DNA of 64,000 nucleotides from JAEMQF01 sp963850525 (GCA_963850525.1 CAWKLQ010000008.1:1240001-1304000); one strand, 5' to 3'. Counted from the first letter of the stretch, positions 29,340-38,344 are shown. Numbers and translations are program-made. Notes: generated by a model from the sequence alone, not told the origin.

Positions 29340-30422
29340 ATGGCCAAGACCCGCGTCGTCGTGGTCGACGATTCCGCCCTTGTGCGCAGCCTGCTCACCG
29401 AGATCATCAATCGCGAATCCGACATGCAATGCGTAGGTGCGGCCGCGGACCCGCTGATCGCGCGCGAAATGATCCGCGAGCTCAACCCCGACGTGATCAC
29501 GCTGGACGTCGAAATGCCGCGCATGGACGGCATCGACTTCCTCGCCAAGCTGATGCGCCTGCGCCCCATGCCGGTGGTGATGGTGTCCACGCTCACCGAG
29601 CGCGGCGCCGACGTGACGCTGCGTGCGCTGGAACTCGGCGCGATCGACTTCGTCGCCAAACCCAAGATCGGTGTGGCCGACGGGTTGCGCCTGCTCGGCG
29701 AAGACATCACGAGCAAGATCCGCATTGCCGCGCAGGCGTCGATTCGTCGCCCGGCGCCTCACCTCGGTGTCGCAGGTGCGGCGCCGCCCAAGCCCGCCGC
29801 CGCGCCGACTGCGCTGGGTCGCTTGTCGACGGAGAAAATCATCTTCATCGGCGCCTCCACCGGCGGCACCGAAGCGACCAAGGAGGTGCTGATCCACCTG
29901 CCGCACGACGCCCCGGCGGTGTTGATCACGCAGCACATGCCGCCCGGTTTCACGACGAGCTACGCGGCGCGACTGGACACGCTGTGCCGCATCGCCGTCG
30001 CCGAAGCGCGCGACGGCGAGCGCATCCTGCCGGGCCACGCCTACATGGCGCCGGGCGGCCTGCATCTGAGCGTGGAGCGTTCCGGTGCGAACTACATCGC
30101 CCGGGTGCGCGACGGCGACACCGTGAACCGGCACAAGCCGTCGGTCGAGGTGCTGTTCAAGTCGGCGGCGCAGGTGGTGGGCCCGAACGCGCTGGGCGTC
30201 ATGCTCACCGGCATGGGCGCCGACGGCGCGACCGCCATGAAAGCAATGCGCGACGCGGGCGCCTACAACCTGGTGCAAGACGAAGCGAGCTGCGTCGTCT
30301 TCGGCATGCCCAAGGAGGCGATCAACGCCGGCGCCGCCCACGAAGTGTTGCCCTTGGGCCAGATCGCGATCAAGCTGCTCGAGCAGCTGCGGCGTTCGGG
30401 GGTGAGTTCGAGCCGGGTTTAG
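29340..30422 (+). CDS. cheB: Chemotaxis methylesterase CheB
   Basis: The protein has 360 residues. The receiver domain has Asp56 in DVITLDVEMPRMDGIDFLAK. A linker follows, then the methylesterase domain with the catalytic triad Ser173 (IFIGASTGGTEATKEV), His199 (LITQHMPPGFT) and Asp295 (MLTGMGADGATAM). It removes receptor methyl groups when phosphorylated by CheA. The true start is the ATG at 29340; a longer frame from 28830 only joins it to a shifted piece of cheD. Unlike cheR and cheD, this gene is intact. Confidence 0.96.
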   Translation: MAKTRVVVVDDSALVRSLLTEIINRESDMQCVGAAADPLIAREMIRELNPDVITLDVEMPRMDGIDFLAKLMRLRPMPVVMVSTLTERGADVTLRALELGAIDFVAKPKIGVADGLRLLGEDITSKIRIAAQASIRRPAPHLGVAGAAPPKPAAAPTALGRLSTEKIIFIGASTGGTEATKEVLIHLPHDAPAVLITQHMPPGFTTSYAARLDTLCRIAVAEARDGERILPGHAYMAPGGLHLSVERSGANYIARVRDGDTVNRHKPSVEVLFKSAAQVVGPNALGVMLTGMGADGATAMKAMRDAGAYNLVQDEASCVVFGMPKEAINAGAAHEVLPLGQIAIKLLEQLRRSGVSSSRV

Positions 30423-30455
30423 TCGCGGGAATGCCTCGCCGCCGTGCGTGCGGGT

Positions 30456-31058
30456 TCACGCAAACTCGGAAACTTCAAGCGCGAGCCGGTAGGCCTTGCA
30501 CGCCGCAGTCCACTCGCGCCAATCGCGATCCTTGACCGCGCTCCACTCGATGTCGTCCGGCGCCAGGCCGCACACGCCCCAGCCGTCGCGCGCCAGCATG
30601 TCCGCCAGCGCCCAGGCGGGTGCGAGCGCACCGTTCGCGATGCCTTTGCGCGAGACGTCGAACCACGCCGCAGGGCGCGCCGACACGGTGAACGGGTCCA
30701 CCGTGTACACCGGCATCGAGTCTTGCACCGCAACCTCGGGCCGGGCTTGAATCTGCGTGGTCCAGCCGCGCCGGCGAAGCGCCTCGACACCCACGATCAC
30801 GGCGCTGGGCAAGGCGTGGCGCAGGCACTCCTCCCAATCGACCCGGGGTTGCACGATGAGGTTGGCGAAAGTATCGCTGTGCCCGCCCAGCGCCTGCACC
30901 AGGCCGCGCCGCTTCCACAGGTAAAGGTACTGGGACGCGTTCTTCGACGTCCAGCCGAAACGCACCGTCAAATCCTTGCCGCTGAAGATCGCCGGCAAGG
31001 ACATCAGGCGTTGCAACGCCGAGACGGCGCGCTGCTTGGAGCCGACCGCGGCTTTCAC
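30456..31058 (-). CDS. AbiEi-like winged-helix antitoxin/regulator
   Basis: The protein has 200 residues. The N-terminus resembles the winged helix of AbiEi-type antitoxins (LPAIFSGKDLTVRFGWTSKN, then YLYLWKRRGLVQALGG). The rest matches the general layout of their C-terminal domain (VIVGVEALRRRGWT near residue 90). It overlaps the AbiEii-like gene by four bases, and an inverted repeat lies upstream of the pair. Such antitoxins repress their own operon. Here the regulator is downstream of the toxin, the reverse of the usual abiEi-abiEii order. Confidence 0.7.
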   Translation of the reverse strand: MKAAVGSKQRAVSALQRLMSLPAIFSGKDLTVRFGWTSKNASQYLYLWKRRGLVQALGGHSDTFANLIVQPRVDWEECLRHALPSAVIVGVEALRRRGWTTQIQARPEVAVQDSMPVYTVDPFTVSARPAAWFDVSRKGIANGALAPAWALADMLARDGWGVCGLAPDDIEWSAVKDRDWREWTAACKAYRLALEVSEFA

Positions 31059-31924
31059 GTGTCAGCGTCAGCGCCCGACGAGCGGGCCGCGGACAGAAGC
31101 GTTTGCATTGGCACGATGGCCTGTTCCAGCGAGCGGCTCGCCGCCGCAATCATGGCTTGCACATCGCCCGCACGCAGTGGCCAACTCGACGGCAACCAGC
31201 GCGCCAGGTCGCGGCCGATGGCCTCGCGCCGGACCGGCAACTGCGTGAGCCTGACCCTGGCTTTCAGAATCCAGGCATCGGCGCTTTCATTGGGATAAGT
31301 CGCAAGCCGAGTTGCCAGGTCTTGTGCCGTACACGCAAGATCGGGTTCGCGATCGCGCAGCCAGTGCAGGTCGAAGACGTCGCGCGGCTTGAGGGTCCTG
31401 CGAGCCGCCAATGCGAACACCTTGTCCGCATGGATTTCCTTGGCGCTCAGCGAAGGAACGAATGCCTGTGCGCCAGCGGCCAGACCGGCGACCAAACCGA
31501 CCCGGGCCACCGTCACGTCCATGGACCGCAGCGCGCTCGGCGGTGTTTTCCACAATTCCAGTCTGACGCGCACCGCGCCGATGATGGACGGGCCGCCGAT
31601 CACGACGTCAAAGGCGTGGGGGTTGTGCCCCTCTTTGGCCTTTGTGACGGACACCTGGGCGTCGCGCGGAATCCAGGCGCTTCTGCCAATCCGCGCCTGC
31701 ACCGCCGCAGCGATGGCGCTCAGGTTCAGGCTGGACTTCACCAGGAAATCAAGGTCCTCGCTGAAGCGCGGCGATCCGTGCACCAGGTGCAGGCTGGTCC
31801 CCCCTTGGAAGGCCAAGTCGCCGGGCGCCCATCGCCTGGACGCGACCAGCGCCTCCAACACGGCAACCTGCAGCGTCTGACGCAAATCGAAGGCCTCGGT
31901 GGTCGACAAGGTACGCTTTGCCAT
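31055..31924 (-). CDS. AbiEii/AbiGii-family nucleotidyltransferase toxin
   Basis: The protein has 289 residues. The nucleotidyltransferase signature is LAFQGGTSLHLVHGSPRFSE followed by DLDF, near residues 38-62: GG-T/S plus the acidic pair. Downstream motifs EIHADKVFALAARRTLKPRD and VFDLHWL also fit the family. Members of this group transfer nucleotides to RNA or other targets and arrest growth. It is first in the pair, starting at 31924. The module sits between cheB and fliM, which looks like an insertion in a motility region. Confidence 0.85.
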   Translation of the reverse strand: MAKRTLSTTEAFDLRQTLQVAVLEALVASRRWAPGDLAFQGGTSLHLVHGSPRFSEDLDFLVKSSLNLSAIAAAVQARIGRSAWIPRDAQVSVTKAKEGHNPHAFDVVIGGPSIIGAVRVRLELWKTPPSALRSMDVTVARVGLVAGLAAGAQAFVPSLSAKEIHADKVFALAARRTLKPRDVFDLHWLRDREPDLACTAQDLATRLATYPNESADAWILKARVRLTQLPVRREAIGRDLARWLPSSWPLRAGDVQAMIAAASRSLEQAIVPMQTLLSAARSSGADADT

Positions 31925-31930
31925 GCGTAA

Positions 31931-31952
31931 TTATCTAATGAACCTTAGATAA
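31931..31952. promoter_or_regulatory. Inverted repeat, likely operator of the AbiE-like pair
   Basis: TTATCTAA (31931-31938), six bases, TTAGATAA (31945-31952): a perfect 8-bp inverted repeat starting 7 bp upstream of the toxin ATG. It is strikingly AT-rich for this window. AbiEi antitoxins are known to bind inverted repeats at their own promoter; binding here is inferred. Confidence 0.6.
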
Positions 31953-32121
31953 GTCAAACAGACATCGCAATTCCGCCGGTGCAACGTCCCTGGCCAATCT
32001 CCGCAACCCGGCCGCCGCCAGCGCCAAGGCCGCGACTGGCGGCGAAACGCCAGCCTATTCGGCGCATCGGTCCCTCGCGCCGATTCCATACTTTGGCCAG
32101 GCCTCGAGGCAACTCGACGCA

Positions 32122-32148
32122 GTGGATCCCGGCCTACGCCGGGATGAC
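32122..32148. repeat. dRS3-like palindromic repeat upstream of fliM
   Basis: Core ATCCCGGCCTACGCCGGGAT, ending 31 bp before the fliM start. Confidence 0.75.
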
Positions 32149-32179
32149 GTTTTCCGCGCGCCCGACCCACCCGAGATCC

Positions 32180-33184
32180 ATGAGCAACCAAGTCCTTTCG
32201 CAAGACGAAGTCGATGCCTTGCTGCAGGGCATCACCGGCGAGAGCCAGAAGCCCGAAGAAGACGCCGCCCCGGTGGGAGGAACGCGCGACTACGACCTGG
32301 CGAGCCAGGAACGCATCGTGCGCGGGCGCATGCCCACGATGGAGATCATCAACGAGCGATTCGCGCGCAACTTGCGCATCGGCTTGTTCAACCTGGTGCG
32401 CAAGAACCCGGAAGTCGCGATCAACGGCATCAAGGTGCAGAAGTACAGCGACTTCCTGCGCGAGATCGTGCTGCCCACCAACTTCAACATCATGAGCGTG
32501 CGCCCGCTGCGCGGCTCGGGGCTGATCGTGTGCGAGCCGACCCTCGTGTTCGCCGTTATCGACGCGCTGTTCGGCGGATCGGGCAAGTACCATGCACGCA
32601 TCGAAGGACGCGATTTTTCACTGACCGAACAGCGCGTCATCCAGCGCATCATCGACGTGGTCACGGCCGAGTACAAGAAGGCCTGGGCGGGCATCTACCC
32701 GCTCGAGCTCGAGTTCCGGCGCTCGGAGATGCTCGCGCAGTTTGCCAACATCGCATCGCCCAGCGAGGTCGTCGTGACAACCTCGTTTACGCTGGAGTTC
32801 GGCGACTCGAGCGGCACGATTTACATCAGCATTCCCTACGCGACGCTCGAGCCGATCCGCGACGTGCTCTACTCCTCCGCACAGGGCGATTCGAACGAAC
32901 CTGACCGGCGCTGGGTGACCCTGCTCAAGGAACAGATTCAAACGGCCGAGGTCGAAGTGGTCGTCACGCTGGCACGCGTCCAGTCCACGGTGGCGCAACT
33001 TTTGGCGCTAGAGCCCGGGGATTTTTTCGAACTCGACTTGAAGCCCGTCATCCAGGCGCAGGTCTCCGGCGTGCCGCTGTTCGACTGCCACTACGGCACG
33101 TCCAACGGGCGCTACGCGCTGAAGGTCAACCAGCTGTTGACGCACTCCGCGTCAAGCTGGATCGGGCAACCGCCAACACCCTGA
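32180..33184 (+). CDS. fliM: Flagellar motor switch protein FliM
   Basis: The protein has 334 residues. The N-terminal CheY-binding segment is VLSQDEVDALLQGITG. The central CheC-like domain has GSGLIVCEPTLVFAVIDALF, then FSLTEQRVIQRIIDVV. The C-terminal SpoA/FliN-like domain is at about 240-330. FliM binds phosphorylated CheY and sets motor direction. fliM usually lies in a fliKLMNOPQR cluster; here it stands alone between a toxin-antitoxin pair and chemotaxis genes, facing the convergent mcp gene. An in-frame upstream extension was rejected for lack of similarity. Confidence 0.94.
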   Translation: MSNQVLSQDEVDALLQGITGESQKPEEDAAPVGGTRDYDLASQERIVRGRMPTMEIINERFARNLRIGLFNLVRKNPEVAINGIKVQKYSDFLREIVLPTNFNIMSVRPLRGSGLIVCEPTLVFAVIDALFGGSGKYHARIEGRDFSLTEQRVIQRIIDVVTAEYKKAWAGIYPLELEFRRSEMLAQFANIASPSEVVVTTSFTLEFGDSSGTIYISIPYATLEPIRDVLYSSAQGDSNEPDRRWVTLLKEQIQTAEVEVVVTLARVQSTVAQLLALEPGDFFELDLKPVIQAQVSGVPLFDCHYGTSNGRYALKVNQLLTHSASSWIGQPPTP

Positions 33185-33304
33185 TGCGGCGCAAGTGACG
33201 AGCACGCCCTAACGCACTGCGATCACGCGACGTGCGGGGAGTACGGGCGCTGGGCATCGCGTCGGGCAGCAAGCGCGATGCGCGCAACATGGTGGGGGCT
33301 CGCC

Positions 33305-35056
33305 TTAGAAGCTCGCCCACTCGCCCTCGGTCTCGGTCTTGCGGGCATCGGCATGCGCGGCGAGCGCCTCGGACTTGCCTGCAGGCCTCGCGCCAAACTT
33401 GGGCCGCGTCACGTTTTTCGCGCGGCCCGGCCCGCGCCGGTCGGAGTTCGCATGGTTTGGCGCCGGCGCAGCCGGGACGATCCGCTCTTCGGTGCGCTGC
33501 TGATGGTCGCCCGGGTTCAGCTTGAACACCGCCACCGCCCGAACGAGCTGTTTGGCTTGTTCTTTCAAGCTTTCGGCAGCCGCCGCACTTTGTTCCACCA
33601 GCGCGGCATTTTGCTGCGTCACATGGTCCATCTGCATGATGGCTTCGCCCACCTGAGACACCCCAGCGCTTTGTTCAACGCTGGCTCTGCCGATCTCCCC
33701 CATGATGTCGGTAACTCGCCTGATCGCGGTGACGATCTCGCTCATCGTGACGCCCGCCTGGTCGACCAGGGCCGTCCCTCGGGCCACGCGCTCGACACTC
33801 GCACCGATCAACGTCTTGATTTCCTTGGCTGCTTCTGCCGAGCGTTGCGCGAGGCTGCGCACTTCGGATGCAACCACTGCGAACCCGCGACCCTGTTGAC
33901 CAGCCCGCGCCGCTTCGACCGCAGCGTTGAGCGCCAGGATGTTGGTTTGAAACGCGATGCCGTCGATCACCGAGATGATGTCGGAGATCTTCTTCGACGA
34001 ATCGTTGATCCCCTTCATGGTGTCAACAACCTGGCCAACAACTTCACCGCCCTTGATCGCCACCGTGCTGGCGCCAAGCGCCAACTGGTTCGCCTGCCTG
34101 GCGTTGTCGGCGTTCTGCTTCACGGTGGAGGAGAGTTCCTCCATCGAAGCCGCGGTTTCTTCCAGCGATGAGGCCTGTTGCTCGGTGCGACTCGAGAGGT
34201 CGAGGTTGCCTTGCGCGATCTGCTCGCTGGCGGTGGCCACGCCTTCGGCGTGTGCGCGAACGCCGCCGACGATGCGCGTCAGCTTGTCTTTCATGTTTGC
34301 CAGCGCTTGCAGCAGCTGCGAGGTCTCGTCCCTGCCTTTCACCTGCAGGTCCACCGTCAGGTCCCCTCCCGCGACGCGGGCGGCTGCGTCCCTGGCACGA
34401 TTCATCGGCGCGACGATCGACCGCACGATCAGCCGACCGAACAAAACCGCAAGCAGAACGATGACACCGTTGACGCCGATCAGAAGACTTCGCGCCTGCT
34501 GGTAGTCGACCACGGCTTGTTCGTACTGCTTCTCGTTGTTGGCTTGCTGGAACGCAATGCTCTGGTCGATGGTTTCCTGCCACTTTGAGGTTGCCGGATC
34601 GGCCTCCTTCATCAGCAGCTCGACTGCCTCGGTATCCTTGTTGGCTGAAGCCAACTCCAGCACCTTGCTGTCGAGTGGGCGCGCCGCCTCGCGCGCTGCG
34701 ACGATCTTGGCGTGAATCGTCTTGCCGGTTTCGCTGGTGGCGAACCTCTGGAGCGTCTCCCAGTGCTTGTCGTAGTCGGCGCGGGCTTTGCTGACATTGA
34801 CCATCTCGCGCTCTATGTCGGCCTTTCCGCCGAGCAGCACGATTGTGCGGATGGCGCGCGAGACCACGTGCACCGAAGTGGCCAGATCGTTATTGATCTG
34901 GATCTTGACGTTGTTGTCCTTGACCACAGTTTCAAGGTTGGCTTGGATGCTGGAGAGCCTGTTCAGCGCCAAACCGGCCGACGCAACCGAAAGGAGCACC
35001 ACCAACCCGAAGCCAAAGCTGAGGCGAGTGCCAATCTTGAAGTCTGCGCAATTCAT
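33305..35056 (-). CDS. Methyl-accepting chemotaxis protein
   Basis: The protein has 583 residues. Membrane segments are near 12-32 (FGFGLVVLLSVASAGLALNR) and 190-212, flanking a four-helix-bundle periplasmic sensor. HAMP follows, then the signalling hairpin tip IDGIAFQTNILALNAAVEAA. Methylation helices lie on both sides (EQQASSLEETAASMEELSST). The C-terminus ends in EWASF after a long flexible tail, similar to the NWETF-type pentapeptide that tethers CheR/CheB. It is last in cheY-cheA-cheW-mcp. The ligand is unknown. Confidence 0.95.
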   Translation of the reverse strand: MNCADFKIGTRLSFGFGLVVLLSVASAGLALNRLSSIQANLETVVKDNNVKIQINNDLATSVHVVSRAIRTIVLLGGKADIEREMVNVSKARADYDKHWETLQRFATSETGKTIHAKIVAAREAARPLDSKVLELASANKDTEAVELLMKEADPATSKWQETIDQSIAFQQANNEKQYEQAVVDYQQARSLLIGVNGVIVLLAVLFGRLIVRSIVAPMNRARDAAARVAGGDLTVDLQVKGRDETSQLLQALANMKDKLTRIVGGVRAHAEGVATASEQIAQGNLDLSSRTEQQASSLEETAASMEELSSTVKQNADNARQANQLALGASTVAIKGGEVVGQVVDTMKGINDSSKKISDIISVIDGIAFQTNILALNAAVEAARAGQQGRGFAVVASEVRSLAQRSAEAAKEIKTLIGASVERVARGTALVDQAGVTMSEIVTAIRRVTDIMGEIGRASVEQSAGVSQVGEAIMQMDHVTQQNAALVEQSAAAAESLKEQAKQLVRAVAVFKLNPGDHQQRTEERIVPAAPAPNHANSDRRGPGRAKNVTRPKFGARPAGKSEALAAHADARKTETEGEWASF

Positions 35057-35087
35057 GATGAGTATCCCTCGAACTCTGGACGGGCAA

Positions 35088-35603
35088 TCACTGAAGGGTC
35101 TGCTCGACCAGCCCCATTTGCGGACTGGTCATGAGCTTTTCGATATCGATCAGGATCAACATGCGCTTGTCGATGGCGCCGATCGCCAACAGGTGCTCGC
35201 CGGCAATGCCGGACTCGAACGCAGGCACTGGACGCAGTTGGTCTTGCGTGAGCGTGATGACATCGGAGACCGCGTCGACCACCATACCGACGACCCGCGC
35301 GCCGATGTTGAGCACGATCACGACAGTGGTGTTGTTGCAGATCACTTCCTTGAGGTTGAACTTCAGTCGCATGTCAACGATCGGCACGATCACGCCGCGC
35401 AGGTTCACGACCCCCTTGATGAATTGCGGACAGTTCGCCAGGCGCGTCGGCTCTTCGTAAGAGCGAATCTCCTGCACGCGCAAGATGTCAATGCCGTATT
35501 CCTCGACACCCAGCTTGAAGGCGAGGAACTCGCGGAGCAGCGTGGCCGCCGACTCGGATCCGAACGCTGTCTTGTCCAATGAAGTGGCGGTGTGCAGGTT
35601 CAT
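35088..35603 (-). CDS. cheW: Chemotaxis coupling protein CheW
   Basis: The protein has 171 residues with the CheW fold and the signature RLANCPQFIKGVVNLRGVIV, then PIVDMRLKF. The N-terminal extension of about 20 residues is normal. CheW bridges receptors and CheA in the chemosensory array. It follows cheA by 46 bp and precedes mcp by 31 bp, so the three are probably cotranscribed. Confidence 0.96.
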   Translation of the reverse strand: MNLHTATSLDKTAFGSESAATLLREFLAFKLGVEEYGIDILRVQEIRSYEEPTRLANCPQFIKGVVNLRGVIVPIVDMRLKFNLKEVICNNTTVVIVLNIGARVVGMVVDAVSDVITLTQDQLRPVPAFESGIAGEHLLAIGAIDKRMLILIDIEKLMTSPQMGLVEQTLQ

Positions 35604-35649
35604 GATCGAGTGCCCTGTGGTCGGCGCGCGTGCTTGTGGTTCAAAGGGT

Positions 35650-37788
35650 TCAATGGCGGGCGCGCCGTGCCAAGGAACCCACGTCGAGGATCAGCGCCAC
35701 GCGGCCGTCGCCCATGATCGTGGCACCGGAAACGTCGGCCACCTTGCGGTAGTTCGACTCCAGGTTCTTCACGACGATCTGCTGCTGTCCGAGCAGCGCG
35801 TCAACGAGCAGGGCCACGCGCCCCGCATCCGCCTCGACGACAACCATGATCCCCGCAACGCTGTCGGGATCGCGGCGCGGCACGTCGAAAACGCGCTCGA
35901 GTTCGAGCACTGGCATGAATTCGTCGCGCACATTGGCAACGCGGCCGGTGCCGCCCGCGGATCTGATGTGGCCCGGCTCGACCTGAAACGTCTCGAGCAC
36001 CGACGCCAGCGGCAGAACGTAGACCTCGTCGCCCACAGCCACGCTCATGCCGTCCATGATCGCCAGCGTCAAGGGCAACCGCACCTTGACACTCATACCG
36101 TAGCCTTCGGCGGAATCGACTTCGACCGTGCCTCCCAAGGCGGTGATGTTCTTCTTCACGACATCCATGCCCACGCCACGGCCGGACACGTCGGTCACGA
36201 CCTCGGCCGTGGAAAACCCGGGCGCAAAGATGAGGCTCCAAACTTCCGTGTCGCTCATCGAATCGGGCGCATCAATGCCGCGCTCGCGCGCCTTCTTGAT
36301 CAGCTTGTTGCGGCTCAGGCCTTTGCCATCGTCGCGCACCTCGATAACGATCGAGCCACCCTGGTGCGACGCCGCCAGCGTGAGCGTGCCGGCCTCGGGT
36401 TTGCCCAAAGCCCGCCGCTCGGCGGGAAGCTCGATGCCGTGATCGCAAGAATTGCGCACCAGGTGCATCAGCGGATCCGTGATCTTCTCGACCAAGCCCT
36501 TGTCGAGTTCGGTCGCGTCGCCTTTGGTCACAAAGTCGACCTTCTTGCCCAGTTTGGCCGCCAAGTCGCGCAGCATGCGCGGGAAGCGGCTGAACACGAT
36601 CGACATCGGGATCATGCGGATAGCCATCACGCACTCTTGTAAGTCGCGCGTATTGCGGTCCAGATCGGCCAGGCCGGCGGCGAGCTGCGCATAGAGGCCC
36701 GGGTCCATCGTCGCGCTGTTCTGCGCCAGCATGGCCTGGGTGATGACGAGCTCGCCCACGAGATTGATCAGCTGATCGACTTTCTCGACCGAGACACGCA
36801 GCGTCGTCGCTTCGGCGCTCGCCGCGGCGGCTTTGGCCGCGGTGGGCTTCGTGCCCGCCGCCTCGGCCTTGCCTTTGCTCACTGGGGCGCCACCCTGGGC
36901 ATCGTCGAGGCTGGCCGGTGCGCCGGGCGCACCTTCTAAGATTCCGTAGCCCACGGGCGCCTCCTTGGGCACCGGCGCTCCGGGGGCGCCTTCGTGAAAG
37001 CCGTAACCCGGGCCGAACGGCTGCAGCTTGAGGTGCTCGCGCGCCACGTGAAAAGTGAACAGGTCGAGCAGATCGCCGTCGCTGCTCGAGCTGATCACCT
37101 TGAAGCGGCGCATGCCGTCCGCGGCCCGGCCACCATCGAGCGGTTCAATGCTTCCAAGACCCACGATTTCGTCGAAAAGTTCGACCAGGTTGTCCGCGAG
37201 CGCCGGCGATTCGAGCGGGCCGACGCGCAGCTCGAGCGTACGTTCAGCGCTGCTCGGTGCGGCAGTGCCAATGCCGACGTCTGAGCCACTGTCATCCCGG
37301 CCCACGACGGGACCCACCCCTGAGACACTGCCCTGGGTGCGGGTTTGCGCCGGGACGACGTATGCTGCATCGCCCGCCGACATGGCGTGCATGCTGGCCG
37401 ACAAGGCGTCGATATCGACCACTTCGCCAGCTCCGCCGTTCTGGTGGCGCGCGAGCTGCGCCTTCAGCGCGTCACCCGACTTGAGCAGCACGTCCACCAT
37501 CGCCGCGCTCGGCCGCAGTTCACGGCGCCGCAGCTTGTCAAGCAACGTTTCCATCTGGTGCGTGAGCCCGGCCACATCGGAGAGGCCGAAGGTCGCCGCG
37601 CCGCCTTTCAACGAGTGTGCGCACCGAAAGATCGAGTTCAACTCCTCGTCGTCGGCGGATTCGATGTCGATCTCGAGAAGCTGCTGCTCCATGCGCTCGA
37701 GATTCTCACGAGCCTCTTCGAAAAAGACCTGATAGAACTGGGTCAGGTCCAGTCCGGGATCGGGGGTGTTGGAGGTGGGCTCGCTCAT
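35650..37788 (-). CDS. cheA: Chemotaxis histidine kinase CheA
   Basis: The protein has 712 residues. P1 has the phosphorylated His58 in NSIFRCAHSLKGGAATFGL. A P2-like CheY-binding region is at about 180-270, and an Ala/Pro/Gly-rich linker follows. P3 dimerisation (VEKVDQLINLVGELVITQAM), P4 ATPase (HLVRNSCDHGIE, DDGKGL, SGRGVGMDVVKKNI) and P5 complete the protein. The start at 37788 gives MSEPTSNTPD; a longer frame exists. Residues 158-166 are encoded by a dRS3-like palindrome read in frame between P1 and P2. Confidence 0.96.
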   Translation of the reverse strand: MSEPTSNTPDPGLDLTQFYQVFFEEARENLERMEQQLLEIDIESADDEELNSIFRCAHSLKGGAATFGLSDVAGLTHQMETLLDKLRRRELRPSAAMVDVLLKSGDALKAQLARHQNGGAGEVVDIDALSASMHAMSAGDAAYVVPAQTRTQGSVSGVGPVVGRDDSGSDVGIGTAAPSSAERTLELRVGPLESPALADNLVELFDEIVGLGSIEPLDGGRAADGMRRFKVISSSSDGDLLDLFTFHVAREHLKLQPFGPGYGFHEGAPGAPVPKEAPVGYGILEGAPGAPASLDDAQGGAPVSKGKAEAAGTKPTAAKAAAASAEATTLRVSVEKVDQLINLVGELVITQAMLAQNSATMDPGLYAQLAAGLADLDRNTRDLQECVMAIRMIPMSIVFSRFPRMLRDLAAKLGKKVDFVTKGDATELDKGLVEKITDPLMHLVRNSCDHGIELPAERRALGKPEAGTLTLAASHQGGSIVIEVRDDGKGLSRNKLIKKARERGIDAPDSMSDTEVWSLIFAPGFSTAEVVTDVSGRGVGMDVVKKNITALGGTVEVDSAEGYGMSVKVRLPLTLAIMDGMSVAVGDEVYVLPLASVLETFQVEPGHIRSAGGTGRVANVRDEFMPVLELERVFDVPRRDPDSVAGIMVVVEADAGRVALLVDALLGQQQIVVKNLESNYRKVADVSGATIMGDGRVALILDVGSLARRARH
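37291..37317. repeat. dRS3-like palindrome inside cheA
   Basis: GTCATCCCGGCCCACGACGG and the following GACCCAC form a degenerate copy that is translated in frame (VVGRDDS) between the P1 and P2 regions of CheA. Confidence 0.65.
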
Positions 37789-37826
37789 GAGTCTGCGATC
37801 GTGCTGTGCTCGATTGCGAAGCGCTG

Positions 37827-38189
37827 CTAGCACACGACTTTCTTGATCACTTCGATGAGCTTGGCCGGGTCGAACGGCTTGACCACCCAGCCTGTCGCGC
37901 CCGCAGCACGACCCGCCTGTTTCATCTGGTCGCTCGACTCGGTGGTCAGGATCAGGATCGGTGTGGATTTGAATTTGGGCTGGTCGCGCAATTTCTTGGT
38001 GAGCCCGATCCCGTCCAGCCCGGGCATGTTCTGGTCGGTAAGCACGAGATCGAAATCGCCCGCCATCGCCTTGTCCAGCGCGTCCTGTCCGTCAACCGCT
38101 TCGGTCACGTCGTAGCCTGCGTTCTTGAGAGTGAATGCAACCATCTGCCGCATCGAGGCAGAGTCGTCCACGGCAAGGATCGTGTGCAT
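37827..38189 (-). CDS. cheY: CheY-like single-domain response regulator
   Basis: The product has 120 residues: MHTILAVDDSASMRQMVAFT, acceptor Asp52 in DLVLTDQNMPGLDG, and the switch region ILILTTESSD with WVVKPF near the C-terminus. It belongs to the CheY group found directly upstream of cheA in many betaproteobacteria and may act as a phosphate sink or second motor regulator. It leads cheY-cheA-cheW-mcp, with a candidate FliA promoter 26 bp upstream. Confidence 0.92.
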   Translation of the reverse strand: MHTILAVDDSASMRQMVAFTLKNAGYDVTEAVDGQDALDKAMAGDFDLVLTDQNMPGLDGIGLTKKLRDQPKFKSTPILILTTESSDQMKQAGRAAGATGWVVKPFDPAKLIEVIKKVVC

Positions 38190-38214
38190 GCGTTTCTCCG
38201 AGAGGTCTCTTGGG

Positions 38215-38241
38215 TTGTCGGTCGCACCGCGCCAGGGTTTA
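38215..38241 (-). promoter_or_regulatory. Candidate sigma-28 promoter of cheY-cheA-cheW-mcp
   Basis: On the minus strand: TAAACCCT, 11 bases, ACCGACAA, ending 26 bp before the cheY ATG. The spacing is exact, but three of eight bases differ in the -35 box and two of eight in the -10 box. Confidence 0.5.
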
Positions 38242-38300
38242 GGACAACTCGACGACTGCGGAGTCCATTAGTGCTTGAGTCGCCGGAATCGACTCAGCGG

Positions 38301-38344
38301 CCCGGCTTCGATCGCCGGGGTGCTAGCACCTTCACCATTGAAGG
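38301..38344 (-). other. Cluster of hairpins after cheZ
   Basis: Three adjacent dyads lie here: CCCGGC/GCCGGG, the perfect palindrome GGTGCTAGCACC (38319-38330), and CCTTCA-CCAT-TGAAGG. They follow cheZ on its own strand and may end the cheY-cheZ transcript before the next FliA promoter. There is no T-run. Confidence 0.4.

Noticed and set aside
28830..30422. A single CheD-CheB fusion protein
   Set aside because: The shifted cheD frame happens to run into cheB. The real cheD ends in another frame at 29317, and cheB has its own ATG at 29340.
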